Shown here piece after piece: positions 28,450 through 36,877 of a DNA stretch of 50,255 bases (position 1 is its first letter; every line of letters starts with the position of its first letter). Both the position numbers and the translations under genes were made by a program. The stretch spans positions 1 to 50,255 of the forward strand of contig NZ_KB899303.1 in NCBI RefSeq assembly GCF_000378145.1. Direction: 5' to 3'. The notes under the pieces are model-generated. The model had not been told where the DNA came from. It ran no database searches and saw nothing but the letters and a program-made list of their open reading frames with translations. Source of the stretch: Saccharibacillus kuerlensis DSM 22868 (lineage in GTDB: Bacteria > Bacillota > Bacilli > Paenibacillales > Paenibacillaceae).

Positions 28450-29691
28450 TCAGAACAGTTGAATAATCGACAGAATAATACCGACGAGGAAGCCGCAGAC
28501 CGCTCCGTTCACACGAATCCACTGCAGATCTTTTCCGATCTTCTCTTCCAACATTTCTACAAGCTGCTCGTCGTCCATGCGTTCCACGTTGTCCCGAACA
28601 AGCTGCCCAATCCGGTAATGATTGTCTTCGGCCAACTGGACGATTCTGCTACGGGCTTTTTCTTCCCATGCTGCAATCCGTTCTGGTTCCGCCGCCGCAT
28701 TGCGCAGCACCGCCGCGTAGAGGCGGAATACGATCCGTCCTCCGCGCGCACGTTCCTCCGCCGTTTTTTCCAACGCGAATTCCCGCAGTTTCTCCAGGTT
28801 TTCGCGGATAAAGATTGCCGTACTTTCTTCCTGGAGAATCTCCAGAATTTGTCCGCGTACATACTCCAGCTTTTCTTGGTCGCCGGCAGCCTCGAACAGC
28901 TTCACACGCACCTCGCGCAGGATGGACAGACGCTGCTCGCCGTAAGGGTCGAGCAGCGAATCAATGCTTGAATTTAACATGGATTGGATCATGGAACCAA
29001 GCTTGTCCTCGTTCACCATGCCCGCAAAAGCCTGGAAAGCGAACCCGGTAAATCCGCCGACCTTGGCACTGGAGAGCTGCTCCAGTGCCATCGCGCCCAT
29101 CGTGTCTTTGGTCTCGGGACGCTGCACCCACTTCTTCGCTTCACCAAGAGCATAATCAAACAATCGGATCTCGTATCCATCGTTCAGCACCTTCGTCAGT
29201 CCGCGATCCGCCATTCCGGCCGCATCCATACCACGAACATAACTCGCTGCGGCTTCCCGTGCCGGTTCCACCGCTTTCTCCAGCGGAAGCTTAGCAATCG
29301 CCTCCGCCACAAAATCCAGCACCTGCTGCCGCGTACGCTTGCGCGCCATGACTCCGGTCAGCATCCGTGCAGCACTATGAATCAGATTAAGCTTATGCAG
29401 CTGCCGGATAATACTTTCTTTGTTGAGCAGCTGGGTTTCCATAGCGGAGACCAGCGAATCCACAATGCGGTTTTTGTTCTTGAGCAGCAGCGACGTATGC
29501 GGGATCGGAATCCCCAACGGATGCCGGAACAGCGCCGTAACGGCGAACCAGTCCGCGAGACCGCCTACAAGGCCGGCTTCGAAACCGCCGATCAGAAGGA
29601 ACGTCCATACGTTCTCGGGCAAGAACAAGCAAAATACAAAGCCCGCGGCCATTACAATTAACGAAATGCCCGCCAAATTTTTCGATCCCAT
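28450..29691 (-). CDS. DUF445 family membrane protein
   Basis: A 413-residue protein of the DUF445/YheB-like family. The N-terminal hairpin of two membrane helices (about 6-26 and 30-48) with GGLADWFAVTALFRHPLGIPIPHT is the family signature. A long helical cytoplasmic body follows, and a final helix (NGAVCGFLVGIILSIIQLF) re-enters the membrane. Function in the family is unknown; B. subtilis YheB-type members are associated with sporulation or cell envelope, but no role is assigned here. The start at 29691 is preferred because the ATG at 29697 touches AAGGGGG, whereas 29691 is 6 nt away. Confidence 0.85.
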   Translation of the reverse strand: MGSKNLAGISLIVMAAGFVFCLFLPENVWTFLLIGGFEAGLVGGLADWFAVTALFRHPLGIPIPHTSLLLKNKNRIVDSLVSAMETQLLNKESIIRQLHKLNLIHSAARMLTGVMARKRTRQQVLDFVAEAIAKLPLEKAVEPAREAAASYVRGMDAAGMADRGLTKVLNDGYEIRLFDYALGEAKKWVQRPETKDTMGAMALEQLSSAKVGGFTGFAFQAFAGMVNEDKLGSMIQSMLNSSIDSLLDPYGEQRLSILREVRVKLFEAAGDQEKLEYVRGQILEILQEESTAIFIRENLEKLREFALEKTAEERARGGRIVFRLYAAVLRNAAAEPERIAAWEEKARSRIVQLAEDNHYRIGQLVRDNVERMDDEQLVEMLEEKIGKDLQWIRVNGAVCGFLVGIILSIIQLF

Positions 29692-29925
29692 CGCCATCCC
29701 CCTTGCTTCGATTTATTTTCCCTACTTTTATATGACCCAAACTTTTTCCGTTTCAGCGCCCTTTCAAACCGATACTTCTTGAACACCAATTTGGAAAGTA
29801 TGCTGTGGATTCTCGTTTATTTTAGTATAGCCGCTGATTGAAACGCAAAAAACAACTTTATAACAGTAATAGAAAAGTCCGCAGATCCAGCGTTTTCAGG
29901 TCGGACGAAAGGATGGGAAAGCCTA

Positions 29926-30633
29926 ATGGACAATATTATATTTATTACTTTCAAGCAGGAAGAAGAGCTAAACACGGTCTTGGAAAGCTTGCGGGAACAT
30001 CCCGTGACGGAAGAATATTCAGTCCTTCAAGCTTCTGTACTGCGCAAACTGTCCGGTAAGACTGTCTGTGAGCGGGAAGAGCACTTTGCCGAAGACGGAA
30101 CAGATACCCGCCATCTGACGAATGACTTGATCGACTCTATCGTTTCGGTAATGTCCGGACCGGTTGGCAGTCTGATCGGCGGTTATACCGGACCCCTTCT
30201 GGACGCCGACCACAATGCCAAGCAGATCGTCGAAGATTCCGGCATGCTTGAAGCGATCGCCGCCAAGCTGAACGAGAACGAATGGGGACTGCTCGTTCTC
30301 GCACGAGAAAATAACGAGATTAGCCTCAGCAGCCGGTTTAACTCACTCGGCGCAAGCGCGGTTGTCCGTAAGGATGCGGCACTTGTCGCCTACGAAGTCA
30401 TGAATGCCCAAGAACTGCGCAGCGAATGGGAAGAGCGGCATGGGGTACTTGATGCCAACTCGGCGGACGATGCCATGAAAGAAAGCATCCGCGAAGAACT
30501 TCGCGAACGTGCCAATCGCAATTCATTCGAGCAGGAACAGTCTGTCCGTCTTATGCTGCAAGGTGACTTCGAATATTTGCACAACAAGGTCAAAGGCTTT
30601 TCAAAATCGGCCGGCACTCCTTCTTCCGATTAA
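29926..30633 (+). CDS. Hypothetical protein with glycine-rich hydrophobic segment
   Basis: A 235-residue protein of unknown function. An N-terminal alpha/beta part (MDNIIFITFKQEEELNTVLESL, then YSVLQASVLRKL) leads to a hydrophobic Gly-rich stretch (SIVSVMSGPVGSLIGGYTGPLL, about 72-93) and a second alpha/beta part (WGLLVLARENNEISL). This repeats the layout of DUF1269-type proteins, in which a ferredoxin-like fold flanks a membrane hairpin, but identity is not certain. The C-terminal third is charged and helical. ATG follows AAAGGATGGGAAAG. It is divergent from the DUF445 gene. Confidence 0.65.
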   Translation: MDNIIFITFKQEEELNTVLESLREHPVTEEYSVLQASVLRKLSGKTVCEREEHFAEDGTDTRHLTNDLIDSIVSVMSGPVGSLIGGYTGPLLDADHNAKQIVEDSGMLEAIAAKLNENEWGLLVLARENNEISLSSRFNSLGASAVVRKDAALVAYEVMNAQELRSEWEERHGVLDANSADDAMKESIREELRERANRNSFEQEQSVRLMLQGDFEYLHNKVKGFSKSAGTPSSD

Positions 30634-30808
30634 GTCGGAAAACAAAACCCAAAGCAAAAGCCCGTTTAAAGCCGGAATAAACGCTTAATAATACACAGTT
30701 TGCGGATCATTAGACGGTCCGCTTCTTGCTGTGCTTTCTTGCTTTCCTTCATTTATTGTCGAACTTTACCGAAATCTATAATTAAGGCTATTTCTTCCGG
30801 CTTTTATG

Positions 30809-30827
30809 TATAATTTATTGCAATTAT
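30809..30827. promoter_or_regulatory. Inverted repeat overlapping a -10-like box before ohrR
   Basis: ATAATT (30810-30815) and AATTAT (30822-30827) form an inverted repeat that overlaps TATAAT (30809-30814). AT-rich inverted repeats of this kind are known for OhrR operators, so autoregulation is plausible. Weak evidence. A second -10-like TATAAT lies at 30777-30782, 15 nt after TTGTCG. Confidence 0.35.
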
Positions 30828-30892
30828 GTTGTTCGAAATATAAAATGCTAAGAGTATGCAACTTTTTATTTAAGAAAGGATTCGGTAAAGTG

Positions 30893-31330
30893 ATGGATCA
30901 ACAACGGCTTACGCTTGATTCCCACCTCTGCTTTTCGCTGTACGCCTGCTCAAGGGCTATTTTTCGGATGTATCGGCCCCTGCTCGATGAATTGAATCTG
31001 ACCTACCCCCAATATTTGGTCCTGCTCGTCCTCTGGGATCATCAGGAGAGCAGCATCAAGGAACTCAGCCAGGTGCTTAGTCTCGACTCTGGAACACTTA
31101 CGCCGATGCTGAAGCGGATGGAAGCCTCTGGACTGCTCAAACGCAGCCGTTCCATGGACGACGAACGCATCGTTACTGTGCGTATTACCGAAAAGGGACT
31201 GGAGCTTCGAGATCGTGCTCACTGTATCCCTACTTCGTTGGTCGAGTCCAGTGGTCTTTCTCTGCAGCAGATCGATACATTAAATGATACAATTCGGACG
31301 CTGATGTCGAGCGTCGAAAATCATCGTTAA
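30893..31330 (+). CDS. ohrR: OhrR-type MarR-family organic peroxide sensor
   Basis: A 145-residue winged-helix regulator. The N-terminal LDSHLCFSLYACSRAIFRMYRPLLDELNLTYPQYLVLLVLWDH is the OhrR signature, with the reactive Cys at residue 13 (a second Cys is at 19) and the two Tyr residues that hydrogen-bond it. The winged helix (SIKELSQVLSLDSGTLTPMLKRMEASGLLKRSRSMDDERIVTVRIT) follows. Oxidation of the Cys by organic hydroperoxides releases DNA. The ATG at 30893 and the GTG just before it are both possible; the open frame upstream is not coding-like. No ohr peroxiredoxin gene lies nearby, so its usual target is elsewhere. Confidence 0.85.
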   Translation: MDQQRLTLDSHLCFSLYACSRAIFRMYRPLLDELNLTYPQYLVLLVLWDHQESSIKELSQVLSLDSGTLTPMLKRMEASGLLKRSRSMDDERIVTVRITEKGLELRDRAHCIPTSLVESSGLSLQQIDTLNDTIRTLMSSVENHR

Positions 31331-31339
31331 ATTTTTGGA

Positions 31340-31381
31340 CAGCCGGACACTCCTCATGAGTGTCCGGCTGCTGCTTTTTTT
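31340..31381 (+). terminator. Terminator of ohrR
   Basis: A 13-bp perfect stem CAGCCGGACACTC / GAGTGTCCGGCTG, loop CTCAT-like, then CTGC and a run of seven T residues, beginning 10 bp past the stop. Confidence 0.9.
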
Positions 31382-31533
31382 GACTTTTCTCGGGCTTTTC
31401 TTTGTCTGCGGAACGTCTGCTGTAACCATGGAAGCTGATCCGGCCGATAAAAGAAGAACAATATGCCTAATCCTTGATCCATTATAAATGAACGTGTTCA
31501 AGGAACCAGTTTTTCAGGAAAAGAGGAATTTTA

Positions 31534-33060
31534 ATGACCGAATACCGGCTCTTCCTACGCCGGCTCGTGCGCAACTACATCGTCGGGTCGATTTTGGCCG
31601 TTCTCTGTGTGGGAGGAGCTGTCATTTCATCTGCACTTCAGCTTCCGATCGGCGGTTTCGACCGAATTTTCATCGTACTGATTGTCTCCTTCCTCGTTAT
31701 GGCTTCGCTGGAGCTGCTGACATTCGCCCGGCAGGTCCGACCGATCCGCGGTCTTTTCCTGCAGGAAAAGCCTTCGTTGGACAGCATTCGGGACGCTTAT
31801 GTACAAATTCACCGTCTTCCTTCCCTATCGGTACTGCGCATCATGGGACCGCATTTATTTGGACTATCCGCTCCCGCCATCCTTATGACCCTGCTGTTTA
31901 TTCACCTTGGATGGATCGAGCTTCCCGTCTATTACATCGGCATTGCGGCTTCCGGTGCCTTCTTGATCGCAGGCATGCATGCGCTGATTGAATACTTTCT
32001 GACCGATCAAGCCATTCGCCCTCTCTTGAAGCATGTCAGCGAGATGGGCGAACGCGAGTATGGCGTCAGTGTCTCTCTTGACGGTAGAGTCATTGTTTCG
32101 ACGCAGCGCAAGTTCCAACTCAGCGCTTTTTCGATCGGTGTATTCCCTTTGTTCTTTTTCGTATTGGCTACGCAGATCAGACTGACGGCAACCGGTTCGC
32201 CTCTCCTTGAAGACTACTGGCATTGGGCTTTACTCATTCTCTTGTTCGGGGTATGCTTCTCGTCGCTCGGAGCCTGGCTGCTCAGCCGCAGCGTCCGCCA
32301 GCCGATCGGCAATCTTGAACATGCGCTTCTTGCCGTACGAAAAGGCGACTTCGATGTGCGCGCTTCCGATCTGTATTCGGATGAGTTCTCACGGCTTGTC
32401 TCGGGCTTCAATCACATGGTGCAGGGTCTGTCCCAGCGGGAGCGGGTCAACGAGCAGCTGCTTCAGAGCTACTTCTCTACATTGGCTGCAGCGCTTGACG
32501 CCCGGGATACGTATACTGCCGGACACTCGCAGCGCGTTGCCGAATATTCACTGCTGATCGGCCGTGGTGCCGGACTTGAGCGCGAGGAACTGGATCTGCT
32601 CAACAAGACGGCGCTGCTGCATGATATCGGCAAGATCGGCGTCCGCGACAGCGTACTGCTCAAGGATGGAAAGCTCACCGATGAAGAGTTTGAACAAATC
32701 AAGAAGCATCCGGCACTCGGCGAGGAAATTCTGAAGCGGGTTGAGCCGGTCGAGATGATGGCTCCGCTGCTGCCGGGCGTTCGTTCGCATCATGAGCGCT
32801 ATGACGGACGAGGCTATCCCGACGGGTTGGTCGGTCTCGATATTCCGAAATTCGGCCGCATTATTGCGGTAGCCGACGCTTTCGACGCCATGACATCCAA
32901 TCGTCCTTATCGCAGTGGAATGCCGCTGGAGAAAGCTATCGCAATCATCGCCGAAGGCAAAGGCACACAGTGGGACCCTTATTACGCCCAGATTTTCCTC
33001 GACGCTTTCTATCAGGAAAAAGAACTGCCGATGCCAGAACGATATCGCGCGGAAGCCTAA
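31534..33060 (+). CDS. Membrane HD-GYP phosphodiesterase
   Basis: A 508-residue membrane protein with six predicted helices (about 13-33, 45-65, 107-127, 132-152, 197-217, 230-250), a HAMP linker (251-303) and a C-terminal HD-GYP domain. Metal-binding HD is His363/Asp364 in LLHDIGKIG; HSQRV supplies an earlier His (331); SHHERYDGRGYPDG (418-431) is the HHE/GYP motif; VADAFDAMTSNRPYR follows. HD-GYP enzymes break down cyclic di-GMP, or related dinucleotides, linking membrane signals to motility and biofilm. The motif is complete, so it is probably active. RBS AAAAGAGGAA precedes the ATG. Confidence 0.9.
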   Translation: MTEYRLFLRRLVRNYIVGSILAVLCVGGAVISSALQLPIGGFDRIFIVLIVSFLVMASLELLTFARQVRPIRGLFLQEKPSLDSIRDAYVQIHRLPSLSVLRIMGPHLFGLSAPAILMTLLFIHLGWIELPVYYIGIAASGAFLIAGMHALIEYFLTDQAIRPLLKHVSEMGEREYGVSVSLDGRVIVSTQRKFQLSAFSIGVFPLFFFVLATQIRLTATGSPLLEDYWHWALLILLFGVCFSSLGAWLLSRSVRQPIGNLEHALLAVRKGDFDVRASDLYSDEFSRLVSGFNHMVQGLSQRERVNEQLLQSYFSTLAAALDARDTYTAGHSQRVAEYSLLIGRGAGLEREELDLLNKTALLHDIGKIGVRDSVLLKDGKLTDEEFEQIKKHPALGEEILKRVEPVEMMAPLLPGVRSHHERYDGRGYPDGLVGLDIPKFGRIIAVADAFDAMTSNRPYRSGMPLEKAIAIIAEGKGTQWDPYYAQIFLDAFYQEKELPMPERYRAEA

Positions 33061-33094
33061 ACCTCCAAGCTGCCTCATTCCTGCCGTCTCCAAA

Positions 33095-33145
33095 AAAACC
33101 GCGCTGAGCATACCCTTACAAGGCGAATGCGTTCAGCGCGGTTTT
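33095..33145. terminator. Hairpin between converging HD-GYP and TetR genes
   Basis: A 13-bp perfect stem AAAACCGCGCTGA (33095-33107) / TCAGCGCGGTTTT (33133-33145) with a 25-nt loop. The right arm lies inside the last codons of the TetR gene, so coding and terminator sequence overlap. T-runs exist on both sides. Confidence 0.7.
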
Positions 33146-33670
33146 GATTTGTTCGGGCGGCAGTGGCTCATAAAGGTCTTCCCAATCGTAAATCAGCTGC
33201 AAATACGACCGATACACGAGAAAAGCGATCACTTTGGGCTCCAGACGGAACGTCTCTCCTGATCGCTGATGACGCCGGACCAGTTCTTCGATATAACGGA
33301 CAATGCCCTCTTCGAGGGCTTTTCGCATTTCCAGTACTTCTTGTGTGCCCAGATGGCGCGCTTCCCGATAAATGCCGACGAGCAGCCGATGAGATCCTCT
33401 CAGTTCAATGACGGCATCGAATGTTTTTTCAAGATCTTCGCTTAGACGTTGACCGGGAGTGCAGGCTTTTTGAGATTCTGCCAGCAGGTCGTTCAGCACG
33501 TCTTCGACAACTGCCAGCAGCAGAGCCTCTTTGTTTTCAAAACAGTCGTAGATCGCACTCTTGCTGACACGGGCCGCTTTCGCCACACTTTCGATTGTCG
33601 CACCGCGGAAGCCAAAGCGCTCAAAACACAGCATTGCCGCTTCCAAAATTCGGCGTCTTTTTTGCTCCAT
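33116..33670 (-). CDS. TetR/AcrR family transcriptional regulator
   Basis: A 184-residue repressor with an N-terminal TetR helix-turn-helix (RRRILEAAMLCFERFGFRGATIESVAKAARVSKSAIYDCFENKEALL, 5-50) and a helical ligand-binding domain. It follows the YhgE/Pip gene on the same strand, separated by a terminator. TetR genes are often paired with YhgE-type genes, so it probably controls that membrane protein; a candidate operator (36601-36627) lies upstream of yhgE. RBS GGAGGAG precedes the ATG. The last codons form part of a terminator hairpin. Confidence 0.88.
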   Translation of the reverse strand: MEQKRRRILEAAMLCFERFGFRGATIESVAKAARVSKSAIYDCFENKEALLLAVVEDVLNDLLAESQKACTPGQRLSEDLEKTFDAVIELRGSHRLLVGIYREARHLGTQEVLEMRKALEEGIVRYIEELVRRHQRSGETFRLEPKVIAFLVYRSYLQLIYDWEDLYEPLPPEQIKTALNAFAL

Positions 33671-33746
33671 TTCCGCTCCTCCTTCTACTGTCGATCCTCA
33701 CTACCAACTGCACGTACAAACTGTACTTACAAAACTCTGCTTACAA

Positions 33747-33786
33747 AAAACTTCCCGCGAAGTCGATCTTTCGTTCGCGGGAAGTC
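33747..33786 (-). terminator. Terminator of the yhgE-like gene
   Basis: A 12-bp perfect stem ACTTCCCGCGAA (33750-33761) / TTCGCGGGAAGT (33774-33785), followed on the minus strand by TTTTTGTAAG. It lies between the YhgE-like and TetR genes. Confidence 0.85.
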
Positions 33787-33895
33787 GTGGAGCCTTCTTC
33801 AACTTTCATTGTTCAAAAATCAAATCGAACAGGTGATTCGGTCAACGTGACACGGTCAACAGACCGGAGTGCTGCCGATATTAACAGTTGCGGCA

Positions 33896-36538
33896 TTATA
33901 CGATAGCAGGCTCGATATTCTGCTCTTCTTCGATGCCAGTCTTGATTCGCTTGCTGCTGAACAGGAATACCAGCAGCGCAAGTATAATAAAGACGACTCC
34001 GAATACACCGACATGAACAAGCTGTGTCCAGAAGTAACCCCAATCGTTGCCCAACGACACCGCTTCGCGCAGAGCGCGAATACCGTAAGTTGCAGGCAGG
34101 TAAGGATTGATCGCCTGGAAGAAGTCCGGTGTCAGTACTTTAGGGAACGTACCCGCACTGCCGCCAATCTGCGCCAGCAGAATCAGGAAGGCGATAAATT
34201 GTCCGACCTTACCGAGTGCTGCAAACAGGAAGAACAGCAGCGACAAGAACGTCAGGCTGAGCGTAAACGTAATCGCATAGAAATGCCATAGGCTCTGTAC
34301 GTGCAGCCCGACCATACCGATCAATATCGCATCCAGAATAGCTGATTGCAGCAGCGCCATAAACAGAATGACGCTGAACTTGCTCAGGAACCATGCACAA
34401 CCGGAACGCGGCCGAATCTGCGGCGTCTTGAGCGGATAGACCGAGGAGAACATGAGTCCGCCCGCAAACAGAGCGATCGTCATCATATAAGGGGCCAGTC
34501 CTTCACCGTACTCCGTTACATCATGCACATCGGAATGCGTCAGTTCGGTCGGCTGGGCGAACATATCGTACGTTTTGTCGTCCGACTTGACCTCGCCCGC
34601 TTCCTGTACGCCGTCATTCAATGCCGTGTACAATTCGTTCGTGCCTTCCTTGAGATCGCCAACACCATCGTTCAGCGTTACCGATCCGTCCGCCAGTTGA
34701 TCGGCCCCGTCTCTCAGCTTACCGGTTGCGCCGCCAAGCTCCGTCAGACCGCTGACCAACTGTCCGCCCCCGTCCTGCAGCTGGCCAAGACCGCTAACCA
34801 GACTCTGCGAACCATCCTGCAGCCGAGCTGTTCCGCTTACGAGATTCTGCGAACCGTCTTTCAGCTGACCGGCTCCGCTCACAAGACTTTGCGAACCGCC
34901 TCTCAGCTGTTCGGTTCCGCTCACAAGACTTTGCGAACCTTCCTTCAGCCGATCGACTCCGTCTACCAGACTCGAAGCTCCTTCCGCTAACTGCTTGGAC
35001 CCGGCTTCGGCTTCTCCGATCTTGGAAGACAGTGTATTCAGACCGCCCGTCAGTTCTTTCTGTCCGTCCAGCAGACTCGAGGAGCCTTGAACCAACTGCT
35101 GCTGACCGGCAGCCAATTGACCGACCGCCGATTGAATCTGCTTCGCGCCTTCATTCAACTGGCCGACGCTTGTCGACAGCTGGTCCAGCTGGCCAAGCGA
35201 CTGTTCCAGCTGTGAAGAAGATGCTCCCTCACCTGAAGGATTCTCGCTGTCGTCCGAACCCCCTGCAGCCATCATCGAAAGCAGCTGCTGTTTGTCGGCA
35301 CCCGGAATTGTAGAGCTGCCCTGAATATAAGCCGCCATGGCTTCCTGCTGCTGCTTGATTACTGCTGCTTTCTCGCCCAATTGCTGCTGAGCTGCACCCA
35401 ACTGCTTCGCTGCTGCGGCCGCTTGTCCGCCTAATCCCTGAACCGCCGTGTTCAGCTGATCCATGCCGGCAGTAAACGGCGCCAGCTTCTCCTGCAGCTG
35501 CTGCAGTCCGGCATTTGATTGGCCGAGTCCTTCACTCAGCTGCTGCGCTCCGCTCTCCAGCTTCTGAGAGCCGCCGGACAGCGTGTCCGCGCCGCCCTTC
35601 AATTGGCTCAATCCTTTGTCCAGCTTCGCGGCTCCGTTCTGCAGACCACCTGCCCCTTCGGATAGCGCGCTCAGCCCTTCGTCGAGCTGCTGGGCCCCGC
35701 CGGACAATGTACCCAATCCGTCGTCAAGCTGCTGCGCTCCGCTGGCGAGCGTCCCCAACCCATCGTCGAGCTGCTGCGCTCCGCCGGACAGCGTACCTAA
35801 CCCGTTGTTCAGCTGCTGCGCTCCGAAAGCCGCACTGACGATGCCCGCACCCAGCGTACCGGCTCCCTTTTCCAGATCGCTCACTCCCTGTTGGAAGCTT
35901 ACGCTGTTCTCGGCCAGCTTTTTCAAGTTGTCCGTCAGCTTCTTCGATCCGTCTGCCAGGTCGGCCGCACCGTCGTCCAGCTTCTTGGCACCGTCGTCGG
36001 CGTCGCGAAGTCCGTCAATCAGGTCGGTGAGGCTGCCGAATACCGTAGAAGCATATTCTTTCGTCACCTGCTCAGCAATCTCGCTGTTGACTTCCTTGAT
36101 CGCCGATTTGGCAATCTGTGCCGACGAATATCCCATACCCGCATTCGTGTAATACTTGAGATTCATTTTTTGCGGATCGGCATCCAACAAGGTCGAAGCG
36201 TTCTCTGAGAAATTCTCGGGAAGCTCAATTACCATAATATAATCTTCATGATTCAGCCCATTCAGAGCATTCTGCTTGTCGGTCACAACCCATTTGAACG
36301 AATCATTATCTTTCAATCCTTCGATAAAGTCTTGGCCTACCTCTAGGCGCTTTCCTTCGTAGTCTGTACCCAGATCGCTGTTGACAACTGCCACAGACAA
36401 ACGGTCTGTATGGCCATAAGGATTCCAGTACGCGGACAAGAAGAACAGTCCGTACAATCCCGGCACCAATAGCATCGCAATCACAGTCAGCATCGTCATT
36501 CGATGCTTCAAAATATTTTTCCATTCCGATTTAAACAT
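33896..36538 (-). CDS. YhgE/Pip family membrane protein with long repeat region
   Basis: An 880-residue membrane protein of the YhgE/Pip (phage infection protein) family, ABC-2 type. N-terminal MFKSEWKNILKHRMTMLTVIAMLLVPGLYGLFFLSAYWNPYG is the family signature, with TM1 at about 14-36. An extracellular alpha/beta domain (about 40-180) and a very long repeat region (about 185-650) follow: 14-residue units of the type GAQQLDDGLGTLSG and LVSGTEQLRGGSQS, predicted as extended coiled coil. Five membrane helices end the protein (about 690-865). Family members act as phage receptors or in export; the role here is unknown. The gene is larger than usual because of repeats encoded by near-identical 42-bp DNA units. 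RBS AAAGGAG precedes the ATG. Likely controlled by the TetR regulator downstream. Confidence 0.88.
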   Translation of the reverse strand: MFKSEWKNILKHRMTMLTVIAMLLVPGLYGLFFLSAYWNPYGHTDRLSVAVVNSDLGTDYEGKRLEVGQDFIEGLKDNDSFKWVVTDKQNALNGLNHEDYIMVIELPENFSENASTLLDADPQKMNLKYYTNAGMGYSSAQIAKSAIKEVNSEIAEQVTKEYASTVFGSLTDLIDGLRDADDGAKKLDDGAADLADGSKKLTDNLKKLAENSVSFQQGVSDLEKGAGTLGAGIVSAAFGAQQLNNGLGTLSGGAQQLDDGLGTLASGAQQLDDGLGTLSGGAQQLDEGLSALSEGAGGLQNGAAKLDKGLSQLKGGADTLSGGSQKLESGAQQLSEGLGQSNAGLQQLQEKLAPFTAGMDQLNTAVQGLGGQAAAAAKQLGAAQQQLGEKAAVIKQQQEAMAAYIQGSSTIPGADKQQLLSMMAAGGSDDSENPSGEGASSSQLEQSLGQLDQLSTSVGQLNEGAKQIQSAVGQLAAGQQQLVQGSSSLLDGQKELTGGLNTLSSKIGEAEAGSKQLAEGASSLVDGVDRLKEGSQSLVSGTEQLRGGSQSLVSGAGQLKDGSQNLVSGTARLQDGSQSLVSGLGQLQDGGGQLVSGLTELGGATGKLRDGADQLADGSVTLNDGVGDLKEGTNELYTALNDGVQEAGEVKSDDKTYDMFAQPTELTHSDVHDVTEYGEGLAPYMMTIALFAGGLMFSSVYPLKTPQIRPRSGCAWFLSKFSVILFMALLQSAILDAILIGMVGLHVQSLWHFYAITFTLSLTFLSLLFFLFAALGKVGQFIAFLILLAQIGGSAGTFPKVLTPDFFQAINPYLPATYGIRALREAVSLGNDWGYFWTQLVHVGVFGVVFIILALLVFLFSSKRIKTGIEEEQNIEPAIV

Positions 36539-36877
36539 TGCCGGATTCTTGCTCCTTTCTTATTGCCTTGGCGTCATTTGCAGCCGATTCCACAGTCAAT
36601 AATGACCAGAAAAACATTTTGGTCATTCAGTACTGAAAAGAAGTATATCATATTCGACATATAATACAATCTGTTTCTTTCATCTTTTTTCAAGAAATTT
36701 CACATTTTCTTTTTGATTTTTGTGAAATACTGCAGCGACTTAGCCGATTTATATATACAAGAACTTTTTATGTTTTATACAAACTTTTACAAGCCTGCTG
36801 ATTCGCATCTACTTTTCCTTCTATACGGATGCTATAATCGCCATATAGGTAAAGATTGATAAATGAGGTGAGTTTCG
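36539..36877. other. 339-bp divergent intergenic region (yhgE-like / histidine kinase)
   Basis: AT-rich, holding the candidate TetR operator at 36601-36627, the small palindrome CAGTACTG next to it (36628-36635), and several -10-like TATA stretches (36650-36665). The kinase promoter is probably near 36800-36850 (TTTACAAG ... TATAAT at 36831-36836). No gene seen. Confidence 0.5.
36601..36627. promoter_or_regulatory. Candidate TetR-family operator upstream of yhgE-like gene
   Basis: Inverted repeat AATGACCA (36601-36608) / TGGTCATT (36620-36627), 8-bp perfect arms with an 11-nt spacer, 63 bp upstream of the YhgE-like start. The TetR gene beside that gene makes it the likely binder. Confidence 0.5.

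Noticed and set aside
34740-35830. CRISPR-like or intergenic repeat array
   Set aside because: The 42-bp units keep one open frame and encode 14-residue protein repeats of the YhgE/Pip protein.
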